Assembly (NCBI RefSeq): GCF_900102315.1 | Contig: NZ_FNBL01000010.1 | Location: 62,001 to 126,000 of the forward strand | Direction of reading: 5' to 3' | Length of the DNA: 64,000 bases | DNA from: Celeribacter baekdonensis | GTDB taxonomy: Bacteria; Pseudomonadota; Alphaproteobacteria; Rhodobacterales; Rhodobacteraceae | Notes under the pieces: model-generated | The model's input: the letters and a program-made list of their open reading frames with translations, nothing else | Database searches by the model: none | What the model was told of the DNA's origin: nothing | Position numbers and translations under genes: made by a program | Shown: positions 18,440 through 27,375 of the stretch, piece after piece | Layout of the letters: each line of letters starts with the position of its first letter | Numbering within the stretch: position 1 is the first letter of the stretch

Positions 18440-19618
18440 TTACGTGGCCAGCCTGAGCTTCTCAACCAAGCTGGCGGGAAGATAAATTCCGTCTGAGATG
18501 GCGTTCTTCAGGTACCTCATCTCGCGCTCACCCGGCAGCATGACAGGAACCTGTGGGTCGGACGCAGGCGTTTCATGCAGGATCTTCTCAAAATCGGTCA
18601 TGCGTGACTTGAGGTCCTGAGCAGGCATCATTTTTTTTGTGTCGATCAGGATGAAGGAATGTCCCAAGTTTTGAGCGGCATCGGGCGCATCGACCCAGCT
18701 GCTAACGTGAGTCAGATAGGCTGCGTTTGAAAGTACTCCTGCCAGCAAATCGACGCAGAGTGAGAGGCCGTACCCCTTGTAGCCTCCCATAGGTAGCAAA
18801 AAACCTTGAAGAGCCGTATTTGGATCGGTTGTGGGGCGACCCTCGGCGTCAGTTGCCCATCCTTCTGGAATCGGTTCCTTCGCGGCAGCCGCGTTTCGAA
18901 TTTTGGCCCGCGCGGCGACTGACATAGCCATGTCAAGGATAACAGGGTCAGCTCCTGGCGTAGGAAACCCAAATCCGAGAGGGTTGTTGCCAAGGCGCGC
19001 TTCCTTGCCGCCGGTCGGTGCAATTGTTGTGGTCGCATTGGAGCAAATGAACGACGCGAACCCCTCTTGCGCTGCAATATAAGCGTAGGGCGCGATAGGA
19101 CCAAAATGGTTGGAGCCGCGCACGAACACTCCCGCCATGCCGGTTTCTTCTGCCATTTCCATCGCTGTCTTGAGCGCGTGCATGCCGACTGCAGGCCCGA
19201 GCCCGTTGTCGCCGTCCATCAAGGCCATTGCTGGCGCAACCCGATCAACCGTAAACAGCGCATTGGCGTTGGTGCCGCCGACTTTGATGCGATCTCCATA
19301 GGGCTCCACCCGGTTTGCGCCGTGTGTGTGGACCATAGCAATCGCAAGGCCGATGGTGGCTGCAAAGACCGACTTGGCCTGATTGCCAGCAGAGATGCCT
19401 CCGAGCGTTGCGAAAGCCATCACATAGAGCACGAAATATTCCGCAGGTCCGAACAACAGAGCGATCTTCACGAGTTGCGGAGCAAGCAGGACGAGTCCGC
19501 AGGTGGCGAAGAAGGCACCGATGAAGGATGAAATCCCCGACAGGGCGAGTGCTTCTCCGGCTCGCCCCTGCTGTGTCATCGGGTAGGTCATGCTCTTGCC
19601 ACCGCCTTCACCAAACAC
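18440..19618 (-). pseudogene. in-frame chimera: TctA permease fragment fused to malate/lactate dehydrogenase (Ldh2) fragment
   Basis: The open frame is 392 codons from a GTG. Residues 1-96 (19331-19618) match a middle part of the tripartite tricarboxylate transporter large subunit TctA: the PMTQQGRAGEALALSGISSF motif and membrane helices. Residues 97-392 (18440-19330) match the Ldh2/YlbC-type NAD(P) dehydrogenase from its HTHGANRVEPY region onward, with GDNGLG, the catalytic-region GSNHFGPIAPYA, GNNPLGFG and GGYKGYGL intact. The dehydrogenase has lost about 45 N-terminal residues and the permease both ends. It most probably arose by a deletion that joined two genes in frame. Whether it is expressed is unknown; I treat it as non-functional. 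Confidence 0.8.
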
Positions 19619-19824
19619 GTTTGTCCTGCTATCCGCTCCGGGCTCCAGCAGTATTTAAGAGATCCTTGGATGTCTTCGCGAAGGTCGAGGAGAAAGGCAA
19701 ACTTTCTGCGACGATCCCCGCAGCCGAGAGCGAGTCTCTGCACAATCTCGTGGATCAGCATTTTGGCTTAAAGCCACTTGACCAGCTTGCGCCGTTCACG
19801 CAGGTTCAGCTCTGTATGTGCCAT
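19619..19824 (-). mobile_element. decayed N-terminus of an IS30-family transposase
   Basis: From an ATG at 19824 (minus) the frame reads MAHTELNLRERRKLVKWL, a stop, then AKMLIHEIVQRLAL and, further on, KYCWSPERIAGQT. These correspond to the 'HTEL-L-ERR--E-LNAK' opening and the 'GWSPEQIAGR' motif of IS30 transposases, with the DNA-binding helix and spacing corrupted. It runs straight into the TctA fragment, so the element was cut by the same rearrangement. Confidence 0.6.
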
Positions 19825-19973
19825 CCTTCATTCTCCTTGCTTTCCAGCAAGATAGGGGAAATTTCGCAACCCAGTTTAGAATGTGCCCCCTGTTGGCGAA
19901 TTGATACTGATAAAATTTATTTATGTAAATTTAGTCGACCCTTAGTTGTTTTTGAGCCAAGCTGAAAATACTC

Positions 19974-19997
19974 TTGGCGACACTCTCTAAACGCCAA
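19974..19997 (-). terminator. weak hairpin downstream of the mannitol-type dehydrogenase
   Basis: TTGGCG (19974-19979) pairs with CGCCAA (19992-19997). It lies 37 bp beyond the end of the leftward sugar operon and is the only terminator candidate there; the stem is short. The rest of 19825-20033 is AT-rich and shows no gene. Confidence 0.3.
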
Positions 19998-20033
19998 TCT
20001 GATCAGCTGAATTACTGCGAGAACAATTCAGAC

Positions 20034-21500
20034 TCAGTACACCAGTGGAGCCACCAGCTCCGCGAATGCACTGCCAGCTCCCCGATTTTCTATGACATGG
20101 CATGCTTTTTGGAATGCCGTTACGAATTCGTCGTTCTTTTGTAGAGTCAGAGACGCGAACGGCGTAATGCCAAGAAAATCTAGGGGGGTGCCATCTCTTA
20201 CCACTGCTTCGTCCTGAACCGTCAATTTCGGCTCGATAACCTCAAACATCTCCTTTTTGTCATCCATGCCGAAGAAATAGGAGCGGAAACAAGCCAGATG
20301 ATAGGCGAGAATGGTCGGATCGCCCCCTTTCTCAAGGGTCTCTTGGGTGGTTGCCGACAGAAAAATCGGCAGTTTCGAAACGCCGTCATGGCAAATGCGC
20401 AGCACCTGGTCGCCCACAGCAGGGTTCGAGAAGCGCCGTAAGATCATGTCCCGGTATGCCTTTAGCGAGACGCCGTCGGGTGGTGCAATCAGCGGGATTG
20501 CAACGCTGTCTAGGAACGCGAGAAGCAAATCGCGGATCCTGGGATCGGCGACGGCGCGGTCTACGACACGATGGCCCATAAGGACAGAGGGGTAACACAT
20601 CATCATGTGCGATGCGTTGAGCATTCGTCCCTTGATCGCCTCGAAAGCGTGAACGTCGGATCGCAATTCCACACCGACTTTTTCAAATGCCGGTCGCCCA
20701 TCAGCGAAATCATCTTCGATCACCCATTGGATGAAATCTTCGGCAATCGCTGGGAGTTTGTCTGCCAAGCCCGAGGCCGCGTTGGCGCGCTCGGCCTCGG
20801 CGGAACCAACTTTGGGGGCAATGCGATCCACCATGGAATTCGGGAAGCGGCAGAATTCTTCCATCCAGGCGGCAGTCTCGGGATCGTAAGCTTCGGCGAA
20901 GGAGAGGAAAGCCTTGCGAGTCACCGTCCCATTACTGCGAAGGTTGTCGCACGACATCAGCGTGACCCCACCAAGCCCGGCCCTGCGGCGGCGCTTCAAA
21001 CCCTCAACGACGAAACGGAAGACGCTTTGCGGGCGGCCGCTCAGATCTGTGATGGTACCAAGCTCGAATTCGCCGGTTTCTTCGTTCAGGTTGTACCCGC
21101 CCTCGGTGATCGTAAAGGACAGGATCTTCGTCGCGGGTGCCGCGATGGCCGCCAGTACCGCTTCGGGTTCGGCCGGAGCATTCAAATAGGCCGTCATCGC
21201 TCCAATGACGCGACACGATACCCCGCTGTCGGACGCATATTCCGTTACCGTGTATAGTCCATCCTGTGCGCGGTAAGCTTCGGCCTTGGCTTCGCCGCCA
21301 GGCTTAAGACCGACGCCGATGATCGCCCAGTCCGTTTCGCCCCGCGCCAGACAACGGTCGACATAGACCGCAAGATGGGTGCGGTGGAAGTTGCCGACGC
21401 CGAAGTGGACTATGCCCGGGGTCAGTTTGGTCCGATCATATCCAGGTGCCGCTACATTCTCGGGCAAGTTCGGCAGTGTCAGGTTGGAAAGCGGAATCAT
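20034..21500 (-). CDS. mannitol dehydrogenase family protein (mannitol 2-dehydrogenase-like)
   Basis: A 488-residue polyol long-chain dehydrogenase with the Rossmann start GIVHFGVGNFHRTH and the catalytic Lys motif AIKGRMLNASHMMM. It would oxidise mannitol or a related polyol, or reduce the ketose, with NAD(H). It is the last gene of the leftward operon of the ribose-type importer, 9 bp downstream of the AGE isomerase. That isomerase could make a ketose that this enzyme interconverts with its polyol. Confidence 0.88.
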   Translation of the reverse strand: MIPLSNLTLPNLPENVAAPGYDRTKLTPGIVHFGVGNFHRTHLAVYVDRCLARGETDWAIIGVGLKPGGEAKAEAYRAQDGLYTVTEYASDSGVSCRVIGAMTAYLNAPAEPEAVLAAIAAPATKILSFTITEGGYNLNEETGEFELGTITDLSGRPQSVFRFVVEGLKRRRRAGLGGVTLMSCDNLRSNGTVTRKAFLSFAEAYDPETAAWMEEFCRFPNSMVDRIAPKVGSAEAERANAASGLADKLPAIAEDFIQWVIEDDFADGRPAFEKVGVELRSDVHAFEAIKGRMLNASHMMMCYPSVLMGHRVVDRAVADPRIRDLLLAFLDSVAIPLIAPPDGVSLKAYRDMILRRFSNPAVGDQVLRICHDGVSKLPIFLSATTQETLEKGGDPTILAYHLACFRSYFFGMDDKKEMFEVIEPKLTVQDEAVVRDGTPLDFLGITPFASLTLQKNDEFVTAFQKACHVIENRGAGSAFAELVAPLVY

Positions 21501-21509
21501 GGCGGCTCC

Positions 21510-22736
21510 TTAGGGCGTTTGCTGGATGGCGCGGGTCAGGCTGCCCGTCGCGGGGTATAGAGGGATCAGGCAAGCTTGTAGGGCGTGGTAGATGTCGCCC
21601 TTGCCTGGGAAGATGGTGAAGGATGGCTTCATGTCCTCGGTCAGCTCTTCGCGCCACCCCCCATTCGCTCGATCGACAAAGGCCGAGGAAAGCACATCCC
21701 AGACCTGGCGATATGCTGCCTCCCACTCTGGTGCGGGACAAAGTTCGTTCAGGAAATGCGCCGCGCCGACGGCCTCGCAGGCGGGCCACCAGAGCTTCAT
21801 GCATTTGTCCGGCTTGTCCTGCCAGTCAAGCGTGTAGAAGAACCCGCCGTGCTTGGCGTCCCAGCCGAGTAACATGGCTTGACGAAACAGGCCTTTAGCG
21901 GCCTCGACCATCCAGGTTTCGCGCTTTCCGTCCAGAACCCAAAGCTGCAGGATCAGTCGTGCCCATTCCAGCCAGTGGCCGGGCGTGGTGCCGGCCGGCC
22001 GGAACATCTCGTTCGGATGATAATAGCCGCGGTCAATGGACCAAACCCGGTCGAAATGTTCGGCCACACGCCATCCGACTGAGCGCGCAGCATGGCCGAT
22101 GATCCGTTCGGCGATGCGTTTTGCCTTCTGGAGGTATTCGCTCTCGCCAGTTGCCTCATAGGCTGCCATCAGCGCTTCGGTCAGGTGCATGTTCGAGTTC
22201 TGGCCACGATATGTGCCGCCTTCAAAGGGTTGCCAGTCGGGAGCGAACTCTTCAGCGATGGCACCCGGTCCTTCCTCCCAGAAGCGCGTCTGGAGGATTT
22301 CGGTGGCATCGGCCAACATCCTGTCGGCCAGCGGATGTCCGACGAGTTTTGCTGATGAGGCCGCTAGCAGAACAAAGGCATGGCCATAGCCTTGCTTTGT
22401 CCCATCGACAGGCGCGCCGTCTTTCATCGACCAGAAATAGCCGCCATTCTTCCCGTCGCGGTGTTGAGACCAGAGCATGTCCATGCCGTGATCCACCACC
22501 GCGCGCGAACCCGGGCGGCCGAGCAAGTCGCCGATTGCGAAGCAATGCACGGCACGGGCAGCGATGTGGATAGGGTGAACCTGACCCCCCAGATCAAGCG
22601 CGCGCCCTTCCGGCGTCAGGTCGAAGAAGCCACCTTTAGGATCGATAAATCCATTCTGGAAGAAGTCCCAAAGCCCGTAGGCCTCGGCCCGAAGCCAGTC
22701 GCGGTGCATATGGTTTGTACTCCAGCGGGTTGTCAT
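21510..22736 (-). CDS. AGE-family aldose-ketose isomerase (YihS/mannose isomerase-like)
   Basis: A 408-residue (alpha/alpha)6-barrel protein. The three active-site histidines of the YihS-type isomerases are in place: His184 (SNMHLTEAL), His254 (PGHWLEWA) and His384 (GDIYHALQA), close to YihS numbering (176, 248, 383). Enzymes of this group isomerise unphosphorylated mannose, lyxose or sulfoquinovose to the ketose; true N-acylglucosamine epimerases also belong here. The start overlaps the DUF4432 gene stop (ATGA). The operon partners favour isomerisation of a free imported aldose. Confidence 0.87.
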   Translation of the reverse strand: MTTRWSTNHMHRDWLRAEAYGLWDFFQNGFIDPKGGFFDLTPEGRALDLGGQVHPIHIAARAVHCFAIGDLLGRPGSRAVVDHGMDMLWSQHRDGKNGGYFWSMKDGAPVDGTKQGYGHAFVLLAASSAKLVGHPLADRMLADATEILQTRFWEEGPGAIAEEFAPDWQPFEGGTYRGQNSNMHLTEALMAAYEATGESEYLQKAKRIAERIIGHAARSVGWRVAEHFDRVWSIDRGYYHPNEMFRPAGTTPGHWLEWARLILQLWVLDGKRETWMVEAAKGLFRQAMLLGWDAKHGGFFYTLDWQDKPDKCMKLWWPACEAVGAAHFLNELCPAPEWEAAYRQVWDVLSSAFVDRANGGWREELTEDMKPSFTIFPGKGDIYHALQACLIPLYPATGSLTRAIQQTP

Positions 22737-23821
22737 GCTGTCTCCTGTCGTCCTGCAATCCGGTCGATCAGGTCGCGCCGGGTTTTGGTTTCCGCAGCGT
22801 TGAGCCTGCCGATGCGCATCTCGGTCCGCCAGATTCTTCCGGGTGTCAGTTCCGGCACACGTCCCGCCGCTCTTTCGACTGAAAACCCTCCAAGCCAGGA
22901 GGTTGCCGGTTCGACAATGGCCACGGCGTCAAGATCGGGCTGCCGTGCGATCCAGCGTAGGGCGCGGGGGCAGTCTTTCAGCCGGTGCGAAACTGCATCC
23001 GACGTGCCGTTGGGATGGATTTGCAGCGTATGTGCCCAGCCGTCGCCGTCTGCCTGATAATCGACCTCGAACACCGCCTCGGGGTCGATGGCCTGCCCCG
23101 GAACGAACCGCGAATGGCGCATTGGATCGGAAGCGAGGGCTTGCAATAGGGCGTGTTGCGTCGAACCTTCCAGAGCCGAGGACGGCGGCGTATAAAGTCG
23201 CAGTGCCTCGGCGGTATAGTCTCCGGACCAGACAAGTTCTGCGCCATCAACGGGACGGAAGTTCGGATGCCCCATATACATGAACGGCAGAGGCGCGCGA
23301 CCCAGGTTCTGCACCTTGATGCCGATGACAATCTCCGCAACGTCAGGAGAGAACCGCACGAAAGGCTCGGCACGATACCTGCCGCGGAAGGCCTTGGCAT
23401 AATCCCGTCTGCCCTTGACGGTCAAGGAACGGGAGGCTTCCTCAATCTCAATCCAAGCCTGAGACATGGTGCCGACAGGCAATTCGCCGTGTTGCGGGTG
23501 GCTGTCGCCCGGCCCGGGCGCCGACGTTCCAAAAAGCCCGCAGTGGAAGAAGAATGCCCCAAAGGAGTCCAGAAGCCCCTGCCCTGCTGCGGGCGTCTCG
23601 GTCATCCCGTGCATGCCAACGGCTGCGCCGTTAAAGGCGAGGCTCCAGACTTGCTGGCCGCGCCAGGGCAGGATGATCGCTTCGACTTGCGCTCCCGTTA
23701 CTTTCAGTGCTGCAATGCCGGACAGGTATTTGACTGCGCTCACGGTCCAATTCGGATGGCCGATCAGAACGGTTTCCGTCGGTTGGAATTGGCATGGCGA
23801 CAGCTGAACGGTGAAGGTCAT
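22733..23821 (-). CDS. aldose 1-epimerase-like protein (DUF4432 family)
   Basis: A 362-residue galactose-mutarotase-fold protein of the DUF4432 group. The WRGQQVW stretch, the GAFFFHCGLFG region and HPNFRPVDGAE carry the conserved residues, and the HGELP motif supplies a His. Members are thought to interconvert anomers of sugars or act on related substrates, but few have been assayed. It is coupled by 4-bp overlaps to the transaldolase upstream and the isomerase downstream, so it likely prepares the correct anomer for the isomerase. Confidence 0.8.
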   Translation of the reverse strand: MTFTVQLSPCQFQPTETVLIGHPNWTVSAVKYLSGIAALKVTGAQVEAIILPWRGQQVWSLAFNGAAVGMHGMTETPAAGQGLLDSFGAFFFHCGLFGTSAPGPGDSHPQHGELPVGTMSQAWIEIEEASRSLTVKGRRDYAKAFRGRYRAEPFVRFSPDVAEIVIGIKVQNLGRAPLPFMYMGHPNFRPVDGAELVWSGDYTAEALRLYTPPSSALEGSTQHALLQALASDPMRHSRFVPGQAIDPEAVFEVDYQADGDGWAHTLQIHPNGTSDAVSHRLKDCPRALRWIARQPDLDAVAIVEPATSWLGGFSVERAAGRVPELTPGRIWRTEMRIGRLNAAETKTRRDLIDRIAGRQETA

Positions 23822-24786
23822 GGCCGGGCTTCAGAACGAGCTTGGCCGGAAAGCTTCTCGCCGATCAGCTCCAGTAGCTTACGGTGGTCAAGGTCGAATG
23901 ACCGGATGCCTTCGGCTAGCTTCTCCGAAGCCATTGCATCCGCATTTATCTGCCATCGAAACTGCGCTTCACAGATCGGTTCGGGGGCATCCGCTTCCAC
24001 CGGGCACGGGCCAAGAACGCGCGGCAGGCTAGACTGATCTGCTGCCAGTTCCGAAAGCAGCTCGGGAGAGATGGTCAGCCGGTCGCACCCCGCCAAAGCC
24101 CTAATTTGGCCTGTGTTTCGGAATGATGCGCCCATGACCACGGTATTGATGCCATGTGACTTGTAATATCGGTAGATCTGACGCACCGACAACACGCCTG
24201 GGTCTTCCTCGGGCGCGAAGACCTTCCCCTCCTTGGCAGCGTGCCAATCCGTGATGCGTCCAACAAAGGGAGATATCAGAAAAACCCCGGCATCGGCACA
24301 TGCCTTGGCCTGGGCAAGGCTGAACAACAGCGTCAGATTGCAGCGAATGCCTTCGGCTTCCAGTTGCGCGGCCGCGCGAATGCCTTCCCAGGTTGCCGCC
24401 AGTTTGATCAGGATGCGCTCCGGGGCCACACCTTGAGCGGCGTAGCATGCAATGAGTGTCTTGGCCTTTCGCACCATTGCCGGGGTATCGAAGGAGAGAC
24501 GGGCATCGACTTCCGTCGAGACAACTCCAGGAACGAGGCTGGCCAACTCTGCCCCGACTCGCACGGTTAGGTCGTCGGCAATTGCCTCGATCGAGGTTCC
24601 GTCGGTTTTGGCCCGCGCAATCGCTGAATCGACCAGCGACAACATGGAAGGGCTTTGGAGCGCCTTCAGCACAATCGATGGGTTAGTCGTGCAGTCCTGC
24701 GGCCGCGCTTGTTGAACCGCCCTCAAGTCGCCTGTGTCGGCAACCACGATGGACATTGAGCGCAAGTGTTCGAGGGTTGAGAGCAT
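23818..24786 (-). CDS. tal: transaldolase
   Basis: A 322-residue transaldolase with Asp17 (VADTGD), the TTNPS loop (33-37), STEVDARLSFDT (90-101), Schiff-base Lys128 (ILIKLAATWEGI) and the C-terminal [10 protein letters not shown] and ASFRNTGQI motifs. Length and motifs match TalB. It exchanges a three-carbon unit from fructose 6-phosphate or an analogue. It lies 4 bp after the permease gene of the ribose-type importer, an uncommon position. A specialised donor, such as a modified ketose phosphate, is possible. It is the intact counterpart of the pseudogene at 16570. Confidence 0.9.
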   Translation of the reverse strand: MLSTLEHLRSMSIVVADTGDLRAVQQARPQDCTTNPSIVLKALQSPSMLSLVDSAIARAKTDGTSIEAIADDLTVRVGAELASLVPGVVSTEVDARLSFDTPAMVRKAKTLIACYAAQGVAPERILIKLAATWEGIRAAAQLEAEGIRCNLTLLFSLAQAKACADAGVFLISPFVGRITDWHAAKEGKVFAPEEDPGVLSVRQIYRYYKSHGINTVVMGASFRNTGQIRALAGCDRLTISPELLSELAADQSSLPRVLGPCPVEADAPEPICEAQFRWQINADAMASEKLAEGIRSFDLDHRKLLELIGEKLSGQARSEARP

Positions 24787-24790
24787 AGGT

Positions 24791-25786
24791 TTACCGCCGG
24801 TCTATCGCGAAGTTGACGAAGACTGCGCCGAGAATGAGCATACCCTTCACAACTTGCTGAGCATATGGGTTAAACCCCCAGAGCGTCATGGCATTTAACA
24901 GGACGCCCAGAAACAAAACCCCCACGAAGGTCCCCCAAATCGACCCCTTTCCACCGAACAAGCTAACGCCGCCGATGATGCAGGCCGAAATCACTTCCAG
25001 TTCGAGGCCACGCGCGATTGTCGAGTTGCCGGAGTTGATCAGCGACGAGTAGACAATGCCTCCGATAGCGGCAAACACGGACGTAATAATCAGACAGATT
25101 GTCTTGGTGCGCCAGACATTGATCCCTGACAACCTGGCTGCTTCGATATTCCCACCTACCGCATAAATCTCACGGCCGAGCGCGGTATACTTGGAGATGA
25201 CGAACGTTGTCGCGAAGGCGGCGGCCAGCAAATAGACCGGAACAGGTATATGAAAGAGCCTGCCACTCCCGATGACGTAGTACCAGGACGGGAAGCTTTC
25301 GATCGGAACCCCGTTGGTGATTAGGTTTGCCACACCGGCAAGCGTGGCCATCATAGCCAGAGACGAGATGAACGTCGGCACGCCGATCCGGTGCCTGAGT
25401 ATGCCATTGAACTGCCCAACGACGATTGCAAATCCGATCGCGCTGCACATGCCGAGGACGACTACGATAACCGAAGGCTCAAAGGCACCACTGGACAAAA
25501 ATTTCACCATCCATGCCGTGATGCAGGCAGAAACCGCCACCATGGAACCGACCGAGAGGTCGATCTCGCCCACGATGATCAGCAGTGTCATACCGAAGGC
25601 AATCATTCCCGGAACAGCGATGGTGCGCAGGATGTTAAGCTGGTTGTCGAGCGTCATGAACCCACGACCGGTTAGTGCGACCAACACGTAGAAGGCCATG
25701 AGAATCAAAAGCATCGAGTGGCGGCGTAGGAAGTCTGCGTAGTGGTGCGGCTGCCTGGATGTCAAAGTCGTGGAAGTGTTGGTCAT
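24791..25786 (-). CDS. ribose-type ABC transporter permease (RbsC-like)
   Basis: A 331-residue permease with eight to ten hydrophobic segments and the conserved GEIDLSVGSMVAVSAC motif of carbohydrate uptake family 2 permeases. The ATG at 25786 is followed by a short polar N-terminus; the upstream extension in the same frame overlaps the ATPase region and was rejected. It forms the membrane channel of the importer encoded with the ATPase (25819) and binding protein (27376). Confidence 0.9.
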   Translation of the reverse strand: MTNTSTTLTSRQPHHYADFLRRHSMLLILMAFYVLVALTGRGFMTLDNQLNILRTIAVPGMIAFGMTLLIIVGEIDLSVGSMVAVSACITAWMVKFLSSGAFEPSVIVVVLGMCSAIGFAIVVGQFNGILRHRIGVPTFISSLAMMATLAGVANLITNGVPIESFPSWYYVIGSGRLFHIPVPVYLLAAAFATTFVISKYTALGREIYAVGGNIEAARLSGINVWRTKTICLIITSVFAAIGGIVYSSLINSGNSTIARGLELEVISACIIGGVSLFGGKGSIWGTFVGVLFLGVLLNAMTLWGFNPYAQQVVKGMLILGAVFVNFAIDRR

Positions 25787-25818
25787 GTGCCCGATTTTTC
25801 CTGAATAATTCTTTGAAG

Positions 25819-27306
25819 TTAGGCCATTGTGGCGGCGTAGAGGCGCTTCGCGTCGATCTCGGAGCCCACAAATTCGGCAGTGACGGAGCCGTCGTGCAGG
25901 ACGATTACCCGGTCGCAGCACTCGGCCAGATCTTCAAGCTCTGTCGATACGACGATGGAGGACAGGCCACGGCTCGCCTGTTCCCAGATGATCTGATAAA
26001 TTTGGTGCTTTGCCTGTACATCGACACCGCGGCCGGGCTCATCCAGAAGGAAGATACGTGGACTGGTATTCAGCCAGTTGCCAACGACGACTTTCTGCTG
26101 ATTGCCGCCCGAAAGGGACGAGGCTGGAAGCATCGGGTCCGAGACCTTGATGTGCAGATTCCCAATTTGTCGCGCGACGTGTGGACGCTCTAATCCAACC
26201 CATGTCAATCCGCGGCGCGCGATGGATCGCAAAGGCGCCGTCACAAGATTGGCATGTATCGAGTGATCGAGCACCAGTCCGGCATGCTTCCTGTCCTCGG
26301 AGGCATAGGCCAAACCCAACGCTTTGCGCTCAGCGAGCGATTTGTCGGTGATGTCCTGGCCAGCCATAACAAGTTGTCCCGCATCGAACTTTCGTGCTCC
26401 GAAGATGCCGTGCAATAGCTCCGTGCGACCTGCCCCGAGCATGCCGGCGATTCCAAGCACCTCCCCCTTCTTCAGTTTGAAACTTACATCGGTCAGCCAT
26501 GGCGCCATCGACAGCCCCTTAGCCTCCAGGAGGACTTCGTCGTGAACTTTGCGAACTGCGTGTTCGAGCGGCGGCATGTCGCCGAACATCATGTCGAGAA
26601 TTTCGGTGGTGCCAGCCTTTTCCATGGGCAGCGAACCGGCAAAGGTACCGTCCCTGAGCGCGGTCACTGTGTCGGCAATTTCCGGCAGTTCGGCCAGACG
26701 GTGAGAGATGTAGATGATCGTGACGCCCCTAGCTTTCAGGCGGCGGATCAGCGCAAAGAGTTGCTCCACTTCGGATGCTGCGAGTGCCGACGTGGGCTCG
26801 TCCAGCAAAAGGACCTTCGGCGAAAGGCTCGACGCCTTGACGATCTCGACAACCTGTTGCCTTCCAACCGAGAGCGTTTCGACGGCCTGATGGGGGTCGA
26901 TGTCGAACGCCCCCATTTCCGACAGAAGTTCTCCCGCGCGCCTGTTCAGCAGTGTCCAGTCGATGAGGCAGCCCCCCGCACGTCGCGGCAACCGGCCCAG
27001 AAATATGTTTTCTGCCACGGAAAGGCCCGGGACCAGGCTGAGTTCCTGGTAGACGGTGACGACACCGGCCTCCATCGCCTCCTGCGGCGTCCGGAATTCC
27101 ACGTCTTGCGCGCCGACAGCGATCTTGCCGGATGTCGGCGCGGTCGCCCCCGAGAGCATGCGCACGAATGTGCTTTTCCCGGATCCGTTCTTGCCGATCA
27201 GGGCATGCACCTGGCCGCCAGCAAAACTGTGGGTGAAATTGTCCAGTGCGCGGACAGGCCCATAGTGTTTTGTCAGCCCTTCGAAATGCAAATCAATGCC
27301 AGTCAC
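25819..27306 (-). CDS. ribose-type ABC transporter ATPase (RbsA-like, two nucleotide domains)
   Basis: A 495-residue protein with two ABC domains. The first has Walker A GKNGSGKST and Walker [11 protein letters not shown]; the signature LSVGRQQ replaces LSGGQ. The second has a degenerate Walker A (GMLGAGRTEL) and the signature LSGGNQQK, as usual in this family. I start at GTG (27304-27306) because GGGGAGG lies a few bases upstream. It energises the RbsC-like permease. Confidence 0.9.
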   Translation of the reverse strand: MTGIDLHFEGLTKHYGPVRALDNFTHSFAGGQVHALIGKNGSGKSTFVRMLSGATAPTSGKIAVGAQDVEFRTPQEAMEAGVVTVYQELSLVPGLSVAENIFLGRLPRRAGGCLIDWTLLNRRAGELLSEMGAFDIDPHQAVETLSVGRQQVVEIVKASSLSPKVLLLDEPTSALAASEVEQLFALIRRLKARGVTIIYISHRLAELPEIADTVTALRDGTFAGSLPMEKAGTTEILDMMFGDMPPLEHAVRKVHDEVLLEAKGLSMAPWLTDVSFKLKKGEVLGIAGMLGAGRTELLHGIFGARKFDAGQLVMAGQDITDKSLAERKALGLAYASEDRKHAGLVLDHSIHANLVTAPLRSIARRGLTWVGLERPHVARQIGNLHIKVSDPMLPASSLSGGNQQKVVVGNWLNTSPRIFLLDEPGRGVDVQAKHQIYQIIWEQASRGLSSIVVSTELEDLAECCDRVIVLHDGSVTAEFVGSEIDAKRLYAATMA

Positions 27307-27330
27307 GCTTGCCTCCCCTAGCAAAGTCCG

Positions 27331-27355
27331 CACCGCCCGGTTTCGCCGGGCGGTG
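27331..27355 (-). terminator. intercistronic hairpin between binding-protein and ATPase genes
   Basis: A perfect 10-bp stem CACCGCCCGG / CCGGGCGGTG with a 5-nt loop. There is no T-run on the minus strand after it, so it probably protects the binding-protein mRNA or attenuates the downstream genes. Confidence 0.6.
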
Positions 27356-27375
27356 GAGTAGTCGCTTTTCCGCGC

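Noticed and set aside
21510-24786. A complete sulfoquinovose degradation (sulfo-transaldolase or sulfo-EMP) cluster
   Set aside because: The AGE isomerase, mutarotase-like protein and transaldolase fit, but there is no sulfoquinovosidase, no sulfolactaldehyde enzyme and no sulfonate exporter. The idea is kept only as one possible substrate class.
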